Shown here piece after piece: positions 37,011 to 46,527 of a stretch of DNA of 64,000 nt. Location of the stretch: assembly GCF_900156885.1 (NCBI RefSeq), contig NZ_FTOY01000010.1:62001-126000 (forward strand). The letters run 5' to 3'. Position 1 is the stretch's first letter. The number at the start of each line of letters is the position of its first letter. The notes under the pieces were generated by a model. It searched no databases. It saw only the letters and a list, made by a program, of their open reading frames with translations, and was not told the origin of the DNA. The DNA comes from Limosilactobacillus caccae. GTDB lineage: Bacteria; Bacillota; Bacilli; Lactobacillales; Lactobacillaceae. The position numbers and the translations under genes are program-made.

Positions 37011-37059
37011 TTGCAACCGTTAAATTCCCGCTGTAATCAACAACAAGGGAGTTTTACTC

Positions 37060-38220
37060 ATGAAGAAAGAAACATCCGTCTTTGCAAATGGTCTCATTTG
37101 GTTTGGGGCAGCAATCTCAATCGCTGAAATCATAACGGGAACATACATTGCCCCGCTCGGCTTCACAAAGGGGCTATTAGCGATTCTCATCGGCCACTTA
37201 ATTGGTGCCGCCCTCTTATTCTTTGCCGGCTATATCGGTGCATCCAGTCGGCAAAGTGCAATGGAAACTGTCAAAATGAGCTTTGGTCACAATGGCAGTA
37301 AGTTTTTTGCCGGCCTTAACGTCGCCCAACTCTGCGGATGGACCAGTATTATGATCTTTGACGGGGCAATCGCTGCTAAAAGCATTTTTCAACTCGCCCA
37401 CTGGCAATGGTGTCTGATCATCGCTGCCCTAATTTCGCTCTGGATCCTAGTTGGCCTCACCCACCTAGAAAAGATTAACCTAGTCGCAATCGCCTTGCTT
37501 TTGCTCCTCACTATTTGGCTTTCAACAATCATTTTCACCGGGCACAACCCTCAAGCTACACCATCGCCCAGTCTTACGTTTGGCGAAGCAGTGGAGCTGG
37601 CAATTGCAATGCCCCTTTCTTGGTTACCATTGATTAGCGATTACACCAGCAAGGCCGCCGCACCACGCCTAACCACCTTCACAAGTGTCGCCGCTTATAC
37701 GATCGGTAGTTGCTGGATGTATATCATTGGCATGGGCGCCACCCTCCTTACTGGTCAGGACAACATTGCCACTGTTATGCGCCACGCTGGAATGGGTGTT
37801 GCTGGACTATTAATAATCGTTTTTTCCACGGTCACTACTACTTTTATGGACGCGTACTCTGCGGGAGTCTCCAGTTTGACTGTTTGGCGAAAGTTAAATA
37901 AAACCCACGTTGCTCTTGTAGCGACGATCATCGGTTTCATCACGGCTAGCCTCTTTCCAATGGATAATATCTCACCATTTCTTTATATCATTGACTCAGT
38001 CTTCACCCCGATGATTGCAATCCAGCTTACCGACTTTTTTATTCTCCGCAAAACACCTGCCCACCACCAGGTCGAGTGGCTAAATATGGCTATCTGGCTA
38101 ATTGGCTTTATCGTCTACCGTCTATTAATGCTTGTCGATACCCCCATCGGCAACACCATCCCCGATATCATCATCGTAATCATCATTACACTAATCTGTC
38201 ATAAAATTAAGCAAAAATAA
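37060..38220 (+). CDS. cytX: Hydroxymethylpyrimidine transporter CytX (NCS1 family)
   Basis: A 386-residue membrane protein with about ten to twelve helices. FGAAISIAEIITGTYIAPLG near the N terminus matches the NCS1/CytX group, which imports the thiamine precursor hydroxymethylpyrimidine. The TPP riboswitch directly upstream supports the substrate: the gene is shut when TPP is plentiful. CAAGGGAG precedes the ATG. Confidence 0.9.
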   Translation: MKKETSVFANGLIWFGAAISIAEIITGTYIAPLGFTKGLLAILIGHLIGAALLFFAGYIGASSRQSAMETVKMSFGHNGSKFFAGLNVAQLCGWTSIMIFDGAIAAKSIFQLAHWQWCLIIAALISLWILVGLTHLEKINLVAIALLLLLTIWLSTIIFTGHNPQATPSPSLTFGEAVELAIAMPLSWLPLISDYTSKAAAPRLTTFTSVAAYTIGSCWMYIIGMGATLLTGQDNIATVMRHAGMGVAGLLIIVFSTVTTTFMDAYSAGVSSLTVWRKLNKTHVALVATIIGFITASLFPMDNISPFLYIIDSVFTPMIAIQLTDFFILRKTPAHHQVEWLNMAIWLIGFIVYRLLMLVDTPIGNTIPDIIIVIIITLICHKIKQK

Positions 38221-38260
38221 ATCGCGTGACTGGGAAATTTTACCCGGTCACGCGATTCAT
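38221..38260. terminator. Bidirectional terminator between cytX and the dipeptidase
   Basis: ATCGCGTGACTGGG pairs with CCCGGTCACGCGAT between convergent genes. Confidence 0.8.
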
Positions 38261-38273
38261 TAATAATTAGCTT

Positions 38274-39707
38274 TTATAGATTATCGCCACGTTCAAACTG
38301 GAATTTCGAATTCAATAACGCTTGGTGAAGTAAGCTGTTGATCAACTTATGTGTTTCTGCATTGACGTGGTTAGCAGTCTTCATGTTTTGCTCGGTCAAA
38401 TAATTTACTAAGTTAGCAGAGTTTTGGATCTTGGCTACTTCCGTGATTTTATCAACCCGGCTAACACCATAGCTCTGGCAGCGGTCGCGGAAGTCATTAA
38501 CTTCGTTGATAAATTCATGGTAGCGCGGTTCAACGATTACCTCGAGCAACTTATGCATCCAGTAAGCACTCTTGTCCGGTTGGGCATCATCGCTGGCCAG
38601 CTTGTAGTTGGCGGGCGTGTCAGTGATGTTGGTAAAGAATGGGACGTATGGGCTGTAACAGTAAAAGCCGAAGTTGATCCACTGAATAGCAGCGTACTCT
38701 GCCGGCACATCATTCCGGATTTGCAAGATGCAGGAGCTCTGGTTCCGGTCTAAGGCAATCGAACGGAACTTCTTTTGCTCCGCTGGCGTACCAGAAGCAT
38801 AGGTTCCCATCGGGTCATATGGCGTGCCATTATAGTGTGATGATAGGAAGTATTCAACGTCTTCAATTGCGATCTTCTTTTCCGCGTGTTGGATAAAAGG
38901 AATCTTTTGGCTCGTCGGCTCCTGTTCAAGGGACGGGGTAAAGAGCTTTTGTCCATACCATGACCGCGGCGTGTTATAGTAGGCATCTGCTTCATCCTGG
39001 GTTCCAAAGATGTTACGGAAGTTAAATGTTTCCGGGTTAGGATTTAAGTGGTACTTGTTAACGAAGTCGCGAATTCCGGCAGCTGTCAGGTAGTTGTCTT
39101 CATCAGCAAAGTCAATTTCCTCGATACACATAATATTGGGGGCAATCGCGTACGCGTCATCAGGAATCCGCTGGGCAACCCACTGGTGACCACCACCGGT
39201 TTCAAAGTACCACACTTCATCCTTATCGCTAAAGGCAATCCCGTTACTTTCACCCGTCCCATACTTTTCGATTAAACTACCGAGACGCTTGACCCCTTCC
39301 CGGGCAGACTTGATAAATGGCAAAACCAGGTAGAGCATTGAATCCTCATTTACCCCGTTTTCAACTAACGGATCGTGACCTAGCACCCGGGCATTGGTCA
39401 TTTCAGTCTCCGTTGAGCTCATGGCAACGTTATACTCGTTAATCCCTTGTTCATCCCAACGACCAATGTCAGGGACACCATTTGGCGTTGCGGTAAAGCG
39501 GCACCCTTTCCCTACCATATCAACAGTTAAGCCATTATACTTGGAAACATAGTGTTCACCAGTATAGTCCTTCGCCGGAAATACCCGGAAGGTCTTAGGA
39601 TTAACCCCGTCTTCACCATCTTCGTCACGGGCAATGATGGTCGAACCGTCAATTGTCGCATTTTTACCAACCAGCATTGCTGTACAGCTACTCATTAATT
39701 TCTTCAT
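38274..39707 (-). CDS. pepD: C69-family dipeptidase (PepD-type)
   Basis: A 477-residue N-terminal-nucleophile dipeptidase. Cys8 in MSSCTAMLVGK is the predicted nucleophile, exposed after removal of a short propeptide; DGSTIIARDEDG follows as in the family. It cleaves a broad range of dipeptides in the cytoplasm. Length is normal for lactobacillar PepD (about 470). It forms its own transcript and fits the peptide-using physiology suggested by PepX and Pip. Confidence 0.9.
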   Translation of the reverse strand: MKKLMSSCTAMLVGKNATIDGSTIIARDEDGEDGVNPKTFRVFPAKDYTGEHYVSKYNGLTVDMVGKGCRFTATPNGVPDIGRWDEQGINEYNVAMSSTETEMTNARVLGHDPLVENGVNEDSMLYLVLPFIKSAREGVKRLGSLIEKYGTGESNGIAFSDKDEVWYFETGGGHQWVAQRIPDDAYAIAPNIMCIEEIDFADEDNYLTAAGIRDFVNKYHLNPNPETFNFRNIFGTQDEADAYYNTPRSWYGQKLFTPSLEQEPTSQKIPFIQHAEKKIAIEDVEYFLSSHYNGTPYDPMGTYASGTPAEQKKFRSIALDRNQSSCILQIRNDVPAEYAAIQWINFGFYCYSPYVPFFTNITDTPANYKLASDDAQPDKSAYWMHKLLEVIVEPRYHEFINEVNDFRDRCQSYGVSRVDKITEVAKIQNSANLVNYLTEQNMKTANHVNAETHKLINSLLHQALLNSKFQFERGDNL

Positions 39708-39850
39708 CTTGTGCGCTTCCTCTCTGCAAAGATAACAGTATCATTTTAATTATACTACTTTTTCTGTGCTTAATTATTTTTCTTAGAAGCCGAACAATGG
39801 TGTTGAAAGTAATCAATGAGCGTGCTAGAATAGCAACATTAAATCAACCA

Positions 39851-39924
39851 AGAGCCTATATAATACCGAAATAAGGTCGGTTAGTTTCTACCTAAAGCCG
39901 TAAACTTTAGACTATAAGCACGAA
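39851..39924 (+). promoter_or_regulatory. Purine riboswitch, guanine class
   Basis: TATAATACC, GTTTCTACC and CCGTAAA followed by GACTATA match the purine aptamer core. The C in GACTATA corresponds to the guanine/hypoxanthine-specific position (adenine riboswitches have GATTATG). A terminator follows at 39960. Confidence 0.92.
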
Positions 39925-39959
39925 TCGGATTTTCCGCTTTAATATTCGCTTATATTTTT

Positions 39960-39996
39960 TAGGAGACGAGGCGCTTGCCAGTCTCCTTTTTTATTG
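39960..39996 (+). terminator. Expression-platform terminator of the purine riboswitch
   Basis: AGGAGAC pairs with GTCTCCT around an inner GGCGCTTGCC hairpin, followed by T6. Confidence 0.85.
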
Positions 39997-40023
39997 GCTC
40001 CACGATTTTCGAGGAGGATTACT

Positions 40024-41352
40024 TTGAAAGAACCACTTTCAACTACTGCAATTAACCAGCACACGCATAAATTTGTTTTTTCTACCCAGTGGCAGAACTT
40101 TATCTTAGGATTTCAGCACCTACTAGCGATGTATTCCGGGGACGTTTTAGTGCCCCTCTTAATCGGCCATTACTTACACTTTTCAACCCTGCAGATGACT
40201 TACCTGGTATCAATCGACATCTTCATGTGTGGCGTGGCAACCCTTTTACAGCTGAAGCGAACCCCGCTCACGGGGATTGGGCTCCCCGTCGTCCTCGGTT
40301 GTGCTGTCCAGGCAGTAACCCCCTTAGAGACGATTGGGAGTAAACTCGGGATCACCTACATGTACGGAGCAATTATTGCGGCAGGAATATTTGTTTTCCT
40401 AATTGCCGGCTACTTTGCCAAGTTAAAGCGGTTCTTTCCACCGGTCGTAACTGGCTCCCTGATTACCATCATCGGGTTCACCTTAGTGCCAGTCGGTTTC
40501 CAAGACCTGGGCGGCGGGAATCCAACTGCCGCCTCGTTTGGTGCCCCCGCTAATTTGTTTATTGGCTTCTTGACCATCGCCATTATCCTCGTCTTCAATG
40601 CCTTTGCCCGCGGATTCATGAAGTCCATCGCAATCCTGTTGGGAATCTTGCTCGCCTCTTTTATTGCAGGGGCAATGGGTTTTATCTCGCTTAAGCCTGT
40701 CAGTGAAGCAGCATGGTTCCATACTCCCCAGCTCTTTTTCTTTGGTGTTCCCCACTTTAATACTAGTGCAATCATCACAATGATTTTGGTCTCACTAACC
40801 ACCATGATTGAGTCCACCGGGGTCTTCTTTGCGTTAAGTGACATCACCGGACGACAATTAACCACCGCGGACCTAAAGCGCGGGTACCGGGCCGAAGGAA
40901 TTGCGGCAGTTCTTGGCGGTCTCTTCAATACCTTCCCCTACTCCACCTTTTCTGAAAACGTTGGCGTCCTCAAAATGTCCGGGGTGAAGAGTCGCCAACC
41001 AGTTTACTACGCCGCCTTCCTGCTCCTCTTGCTTGGCCTGTTACCAAAGGTCGGCGCCCTTGCAACAGTCATCCCTGCCCCGGTCCTCGGTGGCGCGATG
41101 ATTGTCATGTTTGGGATGGTCGGCGTCCAGGGGGTGCAAATCCTGCACAAGGTTGATTTCAACAAAAACGCCAATCTGCTTACCGCATCAATCTCCATCG
41201 GCCTGGGACTCGGGATCACCATGTATCCCCAACTGTTCCAGCACATGCCGACGGAATTTCAAATCATCCTTGGCAATGGTATTGTCGTCACCAGCATCTC
41301 GGCAGTCCTGCTCAACCTTCTTTTTAACCACCGCTGGGCAAACCATGATTAA
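40024..41352 (+). CDS. pbuX: Xanthine/guanine-type permease (NCS2 family)
   Basis: A 443-residue NCS2 nucleobase:cation symporter with about twelve to fourteen helices. LGFQHLLAMYSGDVLVPLLI (about residues 28-47) and the later TMIESTGVFFALSDITGRQL with TFPYSTFSENVGVLKMSGV are family hallmarks. The start is a TTG at 40024 with GAGGAGG six bases upstream; a TTG at 39994 lies inside the terminator and is rejected. Control by a guanine-class riboswitch favours xanthine or guanine over uracil. Confidence 0.9.
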   Translation: MKEPLSTTAINQHTHKFVFSTQWQNFILGFQHLLAMYSGDVLVPLLIGHYLHFSTLQMTYLVSIDIFMCGVATLLQLKRTPLTGIGLPVVLGCAVQAVTPLETIGSKLGITYMYGAIIAAGIFVFLIAGYFAKLKRFFPPVVTGSLITIIGFTLVPVGFQDLGGGNPTAASFGAPANLFIGFLTIAIILVFNAFARGFMKSIAILLGILLASFIAGAMGFISLKPVSEAAWFHTPQLFFFGVPHFNTSAIITMILVSLTTMIESTGVFFALSDITGRQLTTADLKRGYRAEGIAAVLGGLFNTFPYSTFSENVGVLKMSGVKSRQPVYYAAFLLLLLGLLPKVGALATVIPAPVLGGAMIVMFGMVGVQGVQILHKVDFNKNANLLTASISIGLGLGITMYPQLFQHMPTEFQIILGNGIVVTSISAVLLNLLFNHRWANHD

Positions 41353-41381
41353 GCGGTTCTCATGACTTTTTAATTTTATTG

Positions 41382-41413
41382 TTGACAATTTAAATTTTGC
41401 ACGATATTATAAT
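41382..41413 (+). promoter_or_regulatory. Promoter of the NhaC T-box transcript
   Basis: TTGACA at 41382 and TATTAT at 41405 (17-base spacer), overlapping TATAAT at 41408. Confidence 0.7.
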
Positions 41414-41414
41414 T

Positions 41415-41642
41415 GCAACAATTATCGTTTCAGTAGGTCCTTTGTTGGGTGTAAGAGAGCCGGTGGTGAGGTGCGAACCGGTCAGGCAAAGCGATACGAA
41501 TTATCACGAGTGAATGATTGCTCGGCCATGATCAGTGCCGTTACCACCTGATAAGAGTGCACACGATAGCGTGTGTAAGTGGGTGGTACCGCGGTTTAAA
41601 TCCAATCGTCCCGTTGATGAAAACATCAACGGGACTTTTTTA
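41415..41642 (+). promoter_or_regulatory. T-box leader, probable tyrosine specifier
   Basis: AGTA in stem I, the conserved GTGGGTGGTACCGCGG (41579-41594) and a terminator (41608-41641) identify a T-box. The specifier loop reads CGAATTATCAC. Placing the triplet one base after the loop-E GAA, as in the brnQ T-box, gives TAT (Tyr); shifting one base gives ATC (Ile). TAT fits the prediction that NhaC-like YheL carriers move tyrosine. Confidence 0.85.
41608..41641 (+). terminator. T-box intrinsic terminator
   Basis: GTCCCGTTGATG pairs with CATCAACGGGAC, followed by T6. Confidence 0.9.
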
Positions 41643-41659
41643 TTGAGGAGGAATTAGAA

Positions 41660-43033
41660 ATGAAGAAAGTACGGTTTAGTGAAGCAATCGCCTTGCTTTT
41701 GCTCATGTTAATTATTTTAGGAACGGCCGTCATTAAGTTCGGCCTGTCGCCACAGATCCCCGTCCTGTTTGTCATTGCCATTTTAATTTTCTGGGCAAAG
41801 CTACGTGGTGCCAGTTGGGATGATATTCATAAGGGTATTCAAGAAGGGATCGGGACGGCGATCATCCCCATCTTCATCTTTATTTTGATTGGGGCCTTGA
41901 TTGCAGTCTGGATTAAGGCCGGGGTCATCCCCGCCATCATGGTCGTTGGGTTTAAACTTATCAGCAGCCAGTTCTTTGTCCCATCAACCTTTGTCGTTTG
42001 TTCATTAGTTGGCCTATCCATTGGGAGTGGTTTCACGACGATTTCGACCATCGGGATTGCGCTTTTCGGGATGGGGGTTGCCATGAACGTCAACCCCGCC
42101 CTTGTCGGTGGTGCTATCGTCTCCGGGGCGGTCTTTGGTGATAAGATGTCCCCATTGTCGGACTCTACTAACCTCTCTTCAGCAATCGCGGGAAGTGACC
42201 TTTTTGCCCACATTAAAAATATGATGTGGTCAACGATCCCCTCCTTTATTGTTTCCCTGATCCTTTTCTGGATTCTCGGCAACACCCATTCACAAGTCAG
42301 TCCTACCAAGATTCTCCGGACCACCGCCGTCCTCCAGCAAAACTTCGCCATCAGCTGGTGGGCATTACTCCCCATTGTGCTGATGTTTGCCTGTGCTTGG
42401 CGGCACATTCCGGCGATTCCAACCCTCTTTATCAATATTATCGTGACTGTCATCATGATTTTCTGCCAAAACCCACATGAGTCGCTCAACTCATTGACTA
42501 GCTTAATTAGTGAAGGTTACGTTGCCCACACCAGTGACGCATCAGTAAATGCCCTTCTCTCTAGGGGTGGGATCAGCAGCATGATGGCAACTGTTTCCTT
42601 AATTATCGTGACCCTGTCACTAGGGGGCATCTTGATGAAGTTTAACGTCGTCCAGTCCGCGATGGATCCGCTCGTTAAACACTTGCAAAAGCCAGGGCGG
42701 TTAATTACCGTCACGATCCTTTCTGGAATCGGCATCAACCTCTTCGTTGGTGAACAGTACTTGTCAGTTATCCTTCCGGGGAAGGCCTTCAAGGCAGCCT
42801 TCAATAAGCTTGGTCTTGCCCCCCTTGCCCTCAGTCGGGTACTTGAAGATGGGGGGAGTGTTATCAACTACCTTATCCCCTGGGGAGTGGCCGGATCATT
42901 TGCTGCCTCAACGTTAGGCGTTCCAGTCCTGCACTTCCTGCCATTCGCCTTCTTCAGTCTTTTCTCGCCCGTTTTCTCCATCCTTAGTGGGATTACCGGC
43001 ATCGGCTTGAAATGGCAAAAGAACCGTCAGTAA
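41660..43033 (+). CDS. NhaC-family antiporter, candidate tyrosine transporter
   Basis: A 457-residue membrane protein with about eleven helices, typical length for NhaC. The block GAVFGDKMSPLSDSTNLSSA (about residues 155-174) is the NhaC signature. Members are annotated as Na+/H+ antiporters, but some, such as MleN and YheL types, move organic or amino acids. The T-box in front points to an amino acid substrate. GAGGAGG precedes the ATG by nine bases. Confidence 0.85.
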   Translation: MKKVRFSEAIALLLLMLIILGTAVIKFGLSPQIPVLFVIAILIFWAKLRGASWDDIHKGIQEGIGTAIIPIFIFILIGALIAVWIKAGVIPAIMVVGFKLISSQFFVPSTFVVCSLVGLSIGSGFTTISTIGIALFGMGVAMNVNPALVGGAIVSGAVFGDKMSPLSDSTNLSSAIAGSDLFAHIKNMMWSTIPSFIVSLILFWILGNTHSQVSPTKILRTTAVLQQNFAISWWALLPIVLMFACAWRHIPAIPTLFINIIVTVIMIFCQNPHESLNSLTSLISEGYVAHTSDASVNALLSRGGISSMMATVSLIIVTLSLGGILMKFNVVQSAMDPLVKHLQKPGRLITVTILSGIGINLFVGEQYLSVILPGKAFKAAFNKLGLAPLALSRVLEDGGSVINYLIPWGVAGSFAASTLGVPVLHFLPFAFFSLFSPVFSILSGITGIGLKWQKNRQ

Positions 43034-43074
43034 TAAAAAAGCTCCGCATCTGATGCGGAGTTTTTTTATTACTT
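43034..43074. terminator. Terminator between the NhaC gene and the phosphatase gene
   Basis: AAAAAAGCTCCGCATC pairs with GATGCGGAGTTTTTTT between convergent genes. Confidence 0.85.
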
Positions 43075-43722
43075 ATTATATTCAACAATTTCCATATCAT
43101 CATCGGTCAACAGGGCCGTGGTCAAGCTGCCGTTAGCCGGCCGGACGGTCACATCGTATTTACCATGGCCGAAGCGTTCGACCAAGCTCAGCAAGGTGTT
43201 ACCATGGCTGACCCATAAGACATTCGCGTTATCCGGCAAGTCAGCATTCCGGATTAGTGCTAGTCCTTTATCCATCCGTTGCCAGTATTCTTCATTATTT
43301 TCAGCATCATGAAATGGATCAGCATCCTTTAGCCAGTCCTTGGCCTGCCCGATTGAGTACTTAGTAACAATATCGTGGAAGTTCTTAAAACCGTGAGGGG
43401 CACCGGCATTATACCAGGCGATGTCCATGTTTGACCCTTCATATGAACCATAAAATTCTTCACGGAAGTATGGGGCAGTCACTGCCTGTTTGACGGAACC
43501 GGCTACGTTCATGTCAAGGATCGTCTGCATCGTCTCCATTGCCCGGGTCGTGTCACTACAAAATGCACCATCAAAGTGAATTTCTTTCAGCTTCTCACCA
43601 GCTTTTTTTGCGTCCTCTTTTCCCTTAGCGGTCAGCGGTGAGTTGCTCCACCCTTGCAATTTATTATAGATATTAAAATAGGTCTGCCCATGCCGGACTA
43701 AAAAGATATTCAACTTTGTCAT
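43069..43722 (-). CDS. Histidine phosphatase family protein
   Basis: A 217-residue phosphoglycerate-mutase-like enzyme. FLVRHGQTYFN holds the phosphorylated histidine (His11); a second histidine is in VSHGNTL. The helical insert and length fit broad-specificity phosphatases more than glycolytic mutase. The substrate is unknown. It overlaps the flanking terminator at its 3' end. Confidence 0.88.
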   Translation of the reverse strand: MTKLNIFLVRHGQTYFNIYNKLQGWSNSPLTAKGKEDAKKAGEKLKEIHFDGAFCSDTTRAMETMQTILDMNVAGSVKQAVTAPYFREEFYGSYEGSNMDIAWYNAGAPHGFKNFHDIVTKYSIGQAKDWLKDADPFHDAENNEEYWQRMDKGLALIRNADLPDNANVLWVSHGNTLLSLVERFGHGKYDVTVRPANGSLTTALLTDDDMEIVEYNK

Positions 43723-43862
43723 TTCTACTCATCTCCATTTACGCTTTCTCCTTCAATTGTACCGCTTTCATTTTCAGAAAACTATCGAAGCTTAGGAGTT
43801 TAAACATTCTTTCTTCATATTCACCCCGTAAACTTACTAGTTATAGAAAGAAGGAAATACTG

Positions 43863-44132
43863 ATGAAACTCACCGATACTAACCAACCAAACATTGTGGC
43901 TGCCCGGATTACCCGGGTTGGGCGCAAAAGCATTCTGGTAGTAACAGAAAAGGGACGCCTATTAAGGATCCCCCTCACCAAGGAGTACCAACAAGACCAG
44001 CTAATGCAGGCCTCGCTAAAAGATATCCTCAAAGCCGGTATCTGGATCCCGGTCAATGAAAAACTAAAGAAGTTGTTTAGCTACGACTGGCTTACTAGTC
44101 CAAGCCTAGCAGTCGCGCCGGCAAAGAATTAA
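43863..44132 (+). CDS. Hypothetical 89-residue protein
   Basis: A small cytoplasmic protein I do not recognise, with no membrane segment or signal. The N-terminal half looks like beta strands (RITRVGRKSILVVTEKGRLL), the rest is basic and helical. The ATG at 43863 follows GAAGGA by about nine bases. It sits alone between a minus-strand phosphatase and the LTA synthase gene. No function is offered. Confidence 0.6.
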   Translation: MKLTDTNQPNIVAARITRVGRKSILVVTEKGRLLRIPLTKEYQQDQLMQASLKDILKAGIWIPVNEKLKKLFSYDWLTSPSLAVAPAKN

Positions 44133-44256
44133 GTTTCTCCTACGGTTTTCTTTAATGAATAAAGTTCCACCATAATCTGTGATAAAATACTTTTGACTTG
44201 TCGAAAATTTCGGCAAAGCAGAATAAACATAATTTTGATTGTGAGGAATATTCCTA

Positions 44257-46386
44257 ATGAAAAAACTAAGCAAATTTGTGGATACTAGGATTGGCTTTTT
44301 CACCCTCCTAGTTGTCCTTTTTTGGTTAAAGACCCTGTTTGCTTACTTTACAGACTTCAAACTCGGGGCTGAAGGAATTTTTCAGAATATCATTCTGTTA
44401 TTCAACCCCCTGGCAACCACTGCCTTAATTTATAGTCTGGCATTTTACTTTAAACGGTCACGGTTTTTCTACCCGGTGCTGATGGGCCTGGATGTTGCGA
44501 ACACCCTGTTGCTTTACCTTAACGTTATCTATTACCGGGAATTTACCGACTTCATGACGATTGCGACGATGACTGGCTATTCGAAGGTTAACCAGGGATT
44601 AAGCGGTAGCTCACTCGCCCTGACTAATTTTCATGACGTCTTTTACTGGTTAGATATCGTCATTATCTTAATCCTAATGGCCTTCAAGCTGATTAAGTTT
44701 GACCCGCGCGCGCTGGGGACACGGCTAGCATTTGCCTTTACCTCCGTCGCCCTCGTTTTGTTCGGGGTAAACCTCTCCTTTGCGGAGATGAGTCGTCCCC
44801 AGTTATTGACACGGACCTTTGACCGGGCCTACATCGTTAAATACCTGGGAATTGATACTTTTACTGGCTATGACCTAGTCAAGTCACAGCATATCAACGA
44901 AATGCGGCAAAGCGCCACTAAGTCGGAACTAGAAAAGGTCAAGAAGTTTACCGATAAGCACTACGCTAAGGCTAACCCGAAAATGTTTGGAATTGCGAAG
45001 GACCGGAACGTGATTATCATCCACCTCGAAAGTTTCCAGCAGTTCCTAATCGATAAGAAGATCAATGGCCAAGAAGTTACGCCCTTCCTAAATTCGCTGT
45101 ATCACGGGCAAGATACTTATGCCTTCGATAATTTCTTCCACCAGGTTGGTCAAGGAAAGACCAGTGATGCGGAAAATATGCTCGAAACTAGTACCTTTGG
45201 TCTTCCCCAGGGGTCGCTTTTCGCCACCCTCGGCAGTGATAATACCTTCCAGGGAGCTCCGGCCATCCTTAACCAACGGGCGGGCTACACCAGTGCTGTC
45301 TTCCACGGTAACGTCGCTAGTTTTTGGAACCGGAATAACGTCTACAAGAACCTCGGTTACCAGTACTTCTTTGACGCCAGTTACTACGATACCTCTGGTG
45401 ATAAGGCGACCGGTTATGGCCTTAAGGATAAGCTGCTCTTTAAGGACTCGGTAAAGTACCTACAAACGCTACAACAGCCGTTTTATGCGAAGTACATTAC
45501 CGTTACCAACCATTTCCCTTACACCCTCGATGATGAGGACAAGGATCCAAACTTCCAGACGACTAATACTGGTGACACTAACGTTGATAACTACTTCATC
45601 ACTGCCCATTACTTAGACCAGTCATTGCGGGAATTCTTTGACTACCTTCATAAGACCGGCCTGGATAAAAAGTCAATGGTCATGATCTACGGTGACCATT
45701 ACGGAATTTCCAATAGTGAAAATCCGGCCTTAGCAAGCGTCCTAGGTAAGAACGCTGATGAATGGAACGACTTTGATAATACTCAATTACAACGGGTACC
45801 GTTAATGTTTGTTATCCCCGGCACCGGCAAGGGCCAGATCTACCATACCTATGGTGGGGAAATCGACGTCTTGCCAACCCTGCTCCACTTACTGGGGATC
45901 AGTAGTAAACGCTACATCCAGTTTGGAACTGACCTCTTCTCAAGTCAGCATAGCCAGGTAGTTGCTTTCCGTAACCGTGACTTTATAACGCCACGGTATA
46001 CCAGCATTAGCGGAACAATTTATGATAACAAGACCGGCAAGCCCGCTAAATTGACCGCCAAACAAAAGGAGCGGTTGAAAAAGGCAAATGAGCTTGTCAA
46101 TACCGAGCTAAGTCTCTCTGATTCACTAAACGAAAAGAACCTGCTGCGTTTCTACCATCCAAAAGGCTTTAAGCCAGTTAACCCGGCTGATTACAACTAC
46201 TCAAACGGGCTGAAACGCGCTGAACAGATTGAAAAGAAGAAGGGGAATAAGTCAACCAGCATCTTCTCTGAAAACAATGACCAGTCCACGGTTGATGATT
46301 ACAGTACCGATGCACCAGAACAAAACCACTCTTCAACTGATTCAAACCGGATTAAGATTACTAACCCGGATGCAAATAATAAGTAA
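44257..46386 (+). CDS. ltaS: Lipoteichoic acid synthase family protein
   Basis: A 709-residue phosphoglycerol transferase with five N-terminal membrane helices (to about residue 180) and an extracellular sulfatase-like domain. Thr302 in GQGKTSDAE is the expected nucleophile; the metal site includes Glu in IHLESFQQ and YGDHYGIS. It builds the polyglycerophosphate chain of LTA from phosphatidylglycerol. The last 110 residues are charged, Ser/Asn-rich and variable. It may be one of several paralogues, for example an LTA primase. Confidence 0.9.
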   Translation: MKKLSKFVDTRIGFFTLLVVLFWLKTLFAYFTDFKLGAEGIFQNIILLFNPLATTALIYSLAFYFKRSRFFYPVLMGLDVANTLLLYLNVIYYREFTDFMTIATMTGYSKVNQGLSGSSLALTNFHDVFYWLDIVIILILMAFKLIKFDPRALGTRLAFAFTSVALVLFGVNLSFAEMSRPQLLTRTFDRAYIVKYLGIDTFTGYDLVKSQHINEMRQSATKSELEKVKKFTDKHYAKANPKMFGIAKDRNVIIIHLESFQQFLIDKKINGQEVTPFLNSLYHGQDTYAFDNFFHQVGQGKTSDAENMLETSTFGLPQGSLFATLGSDNTFQGAPAILNQRAGYTSAVFHGNVASFWNRNNVYKNLGYQYFFDASYYDTSGDKATGYGLKDKLLFKDSVKYLQTLQQPFYAKYITVTNHFPYTLDDEDKDPNFQTTNTGDTNVDNYFITAHYLDQSLREFFDYLHKTGLDKKSMVMIYGDHYGISNSENPALASVLGKNADEWNDFDNTQLQRVPLMFVIPGTGKGQIYHTYGGEIDVLPTLLHLLGISSKRYIQFGTDLFSSQHSQVVAFRNRDFITPRYTSISGTIYDNKTGKPAKLTAKQKERLKKANELVNTELSLSDSLNEKNLLRFYHPKGFKPVNPADYNYSNGLKRAEQIEKKKGNKSTSIFSENNDQSTVDDYSTDAPEQNHSSTDSNRIKITNPDANNK

Positions 46387-46389
46387 CTA

Positions 46390-46425
46390 AAAAGCTGGAA
46401 GGCCCGATCCTTCCAGCTTTTCTAA
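46390..46425 (+). terminator. Terminator after the LTA synthase gene
   Basis: AAAAGCTGGAAGG pairs with CCTTCCAGCTTTT. Confidence 0.85.
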
Positions 46426-46527
46426 TTTATTAAGCAAAGTTAACGTTTTGCCCAAACCTCTTAACCGCTTTCAGCAAAAATGCTATTGTTAATTCGTACA
46501 CAAAGTACAAAATTGGAGGGATTTTAT

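Noticed and set aside
39994-40023. Upstream TTG start for the purine permease
   Set aside because: It lies in the riboswitch terminator, while the TTG at 40024 has GAGGAGG at the right distance.
46460-46474. cre site before gldA
   Set aside because: On the minus strand TGAAAGCGGTTAAG keeps one half of the consensus but loses the conserved C near the end and the first base; too weak to list as a site.
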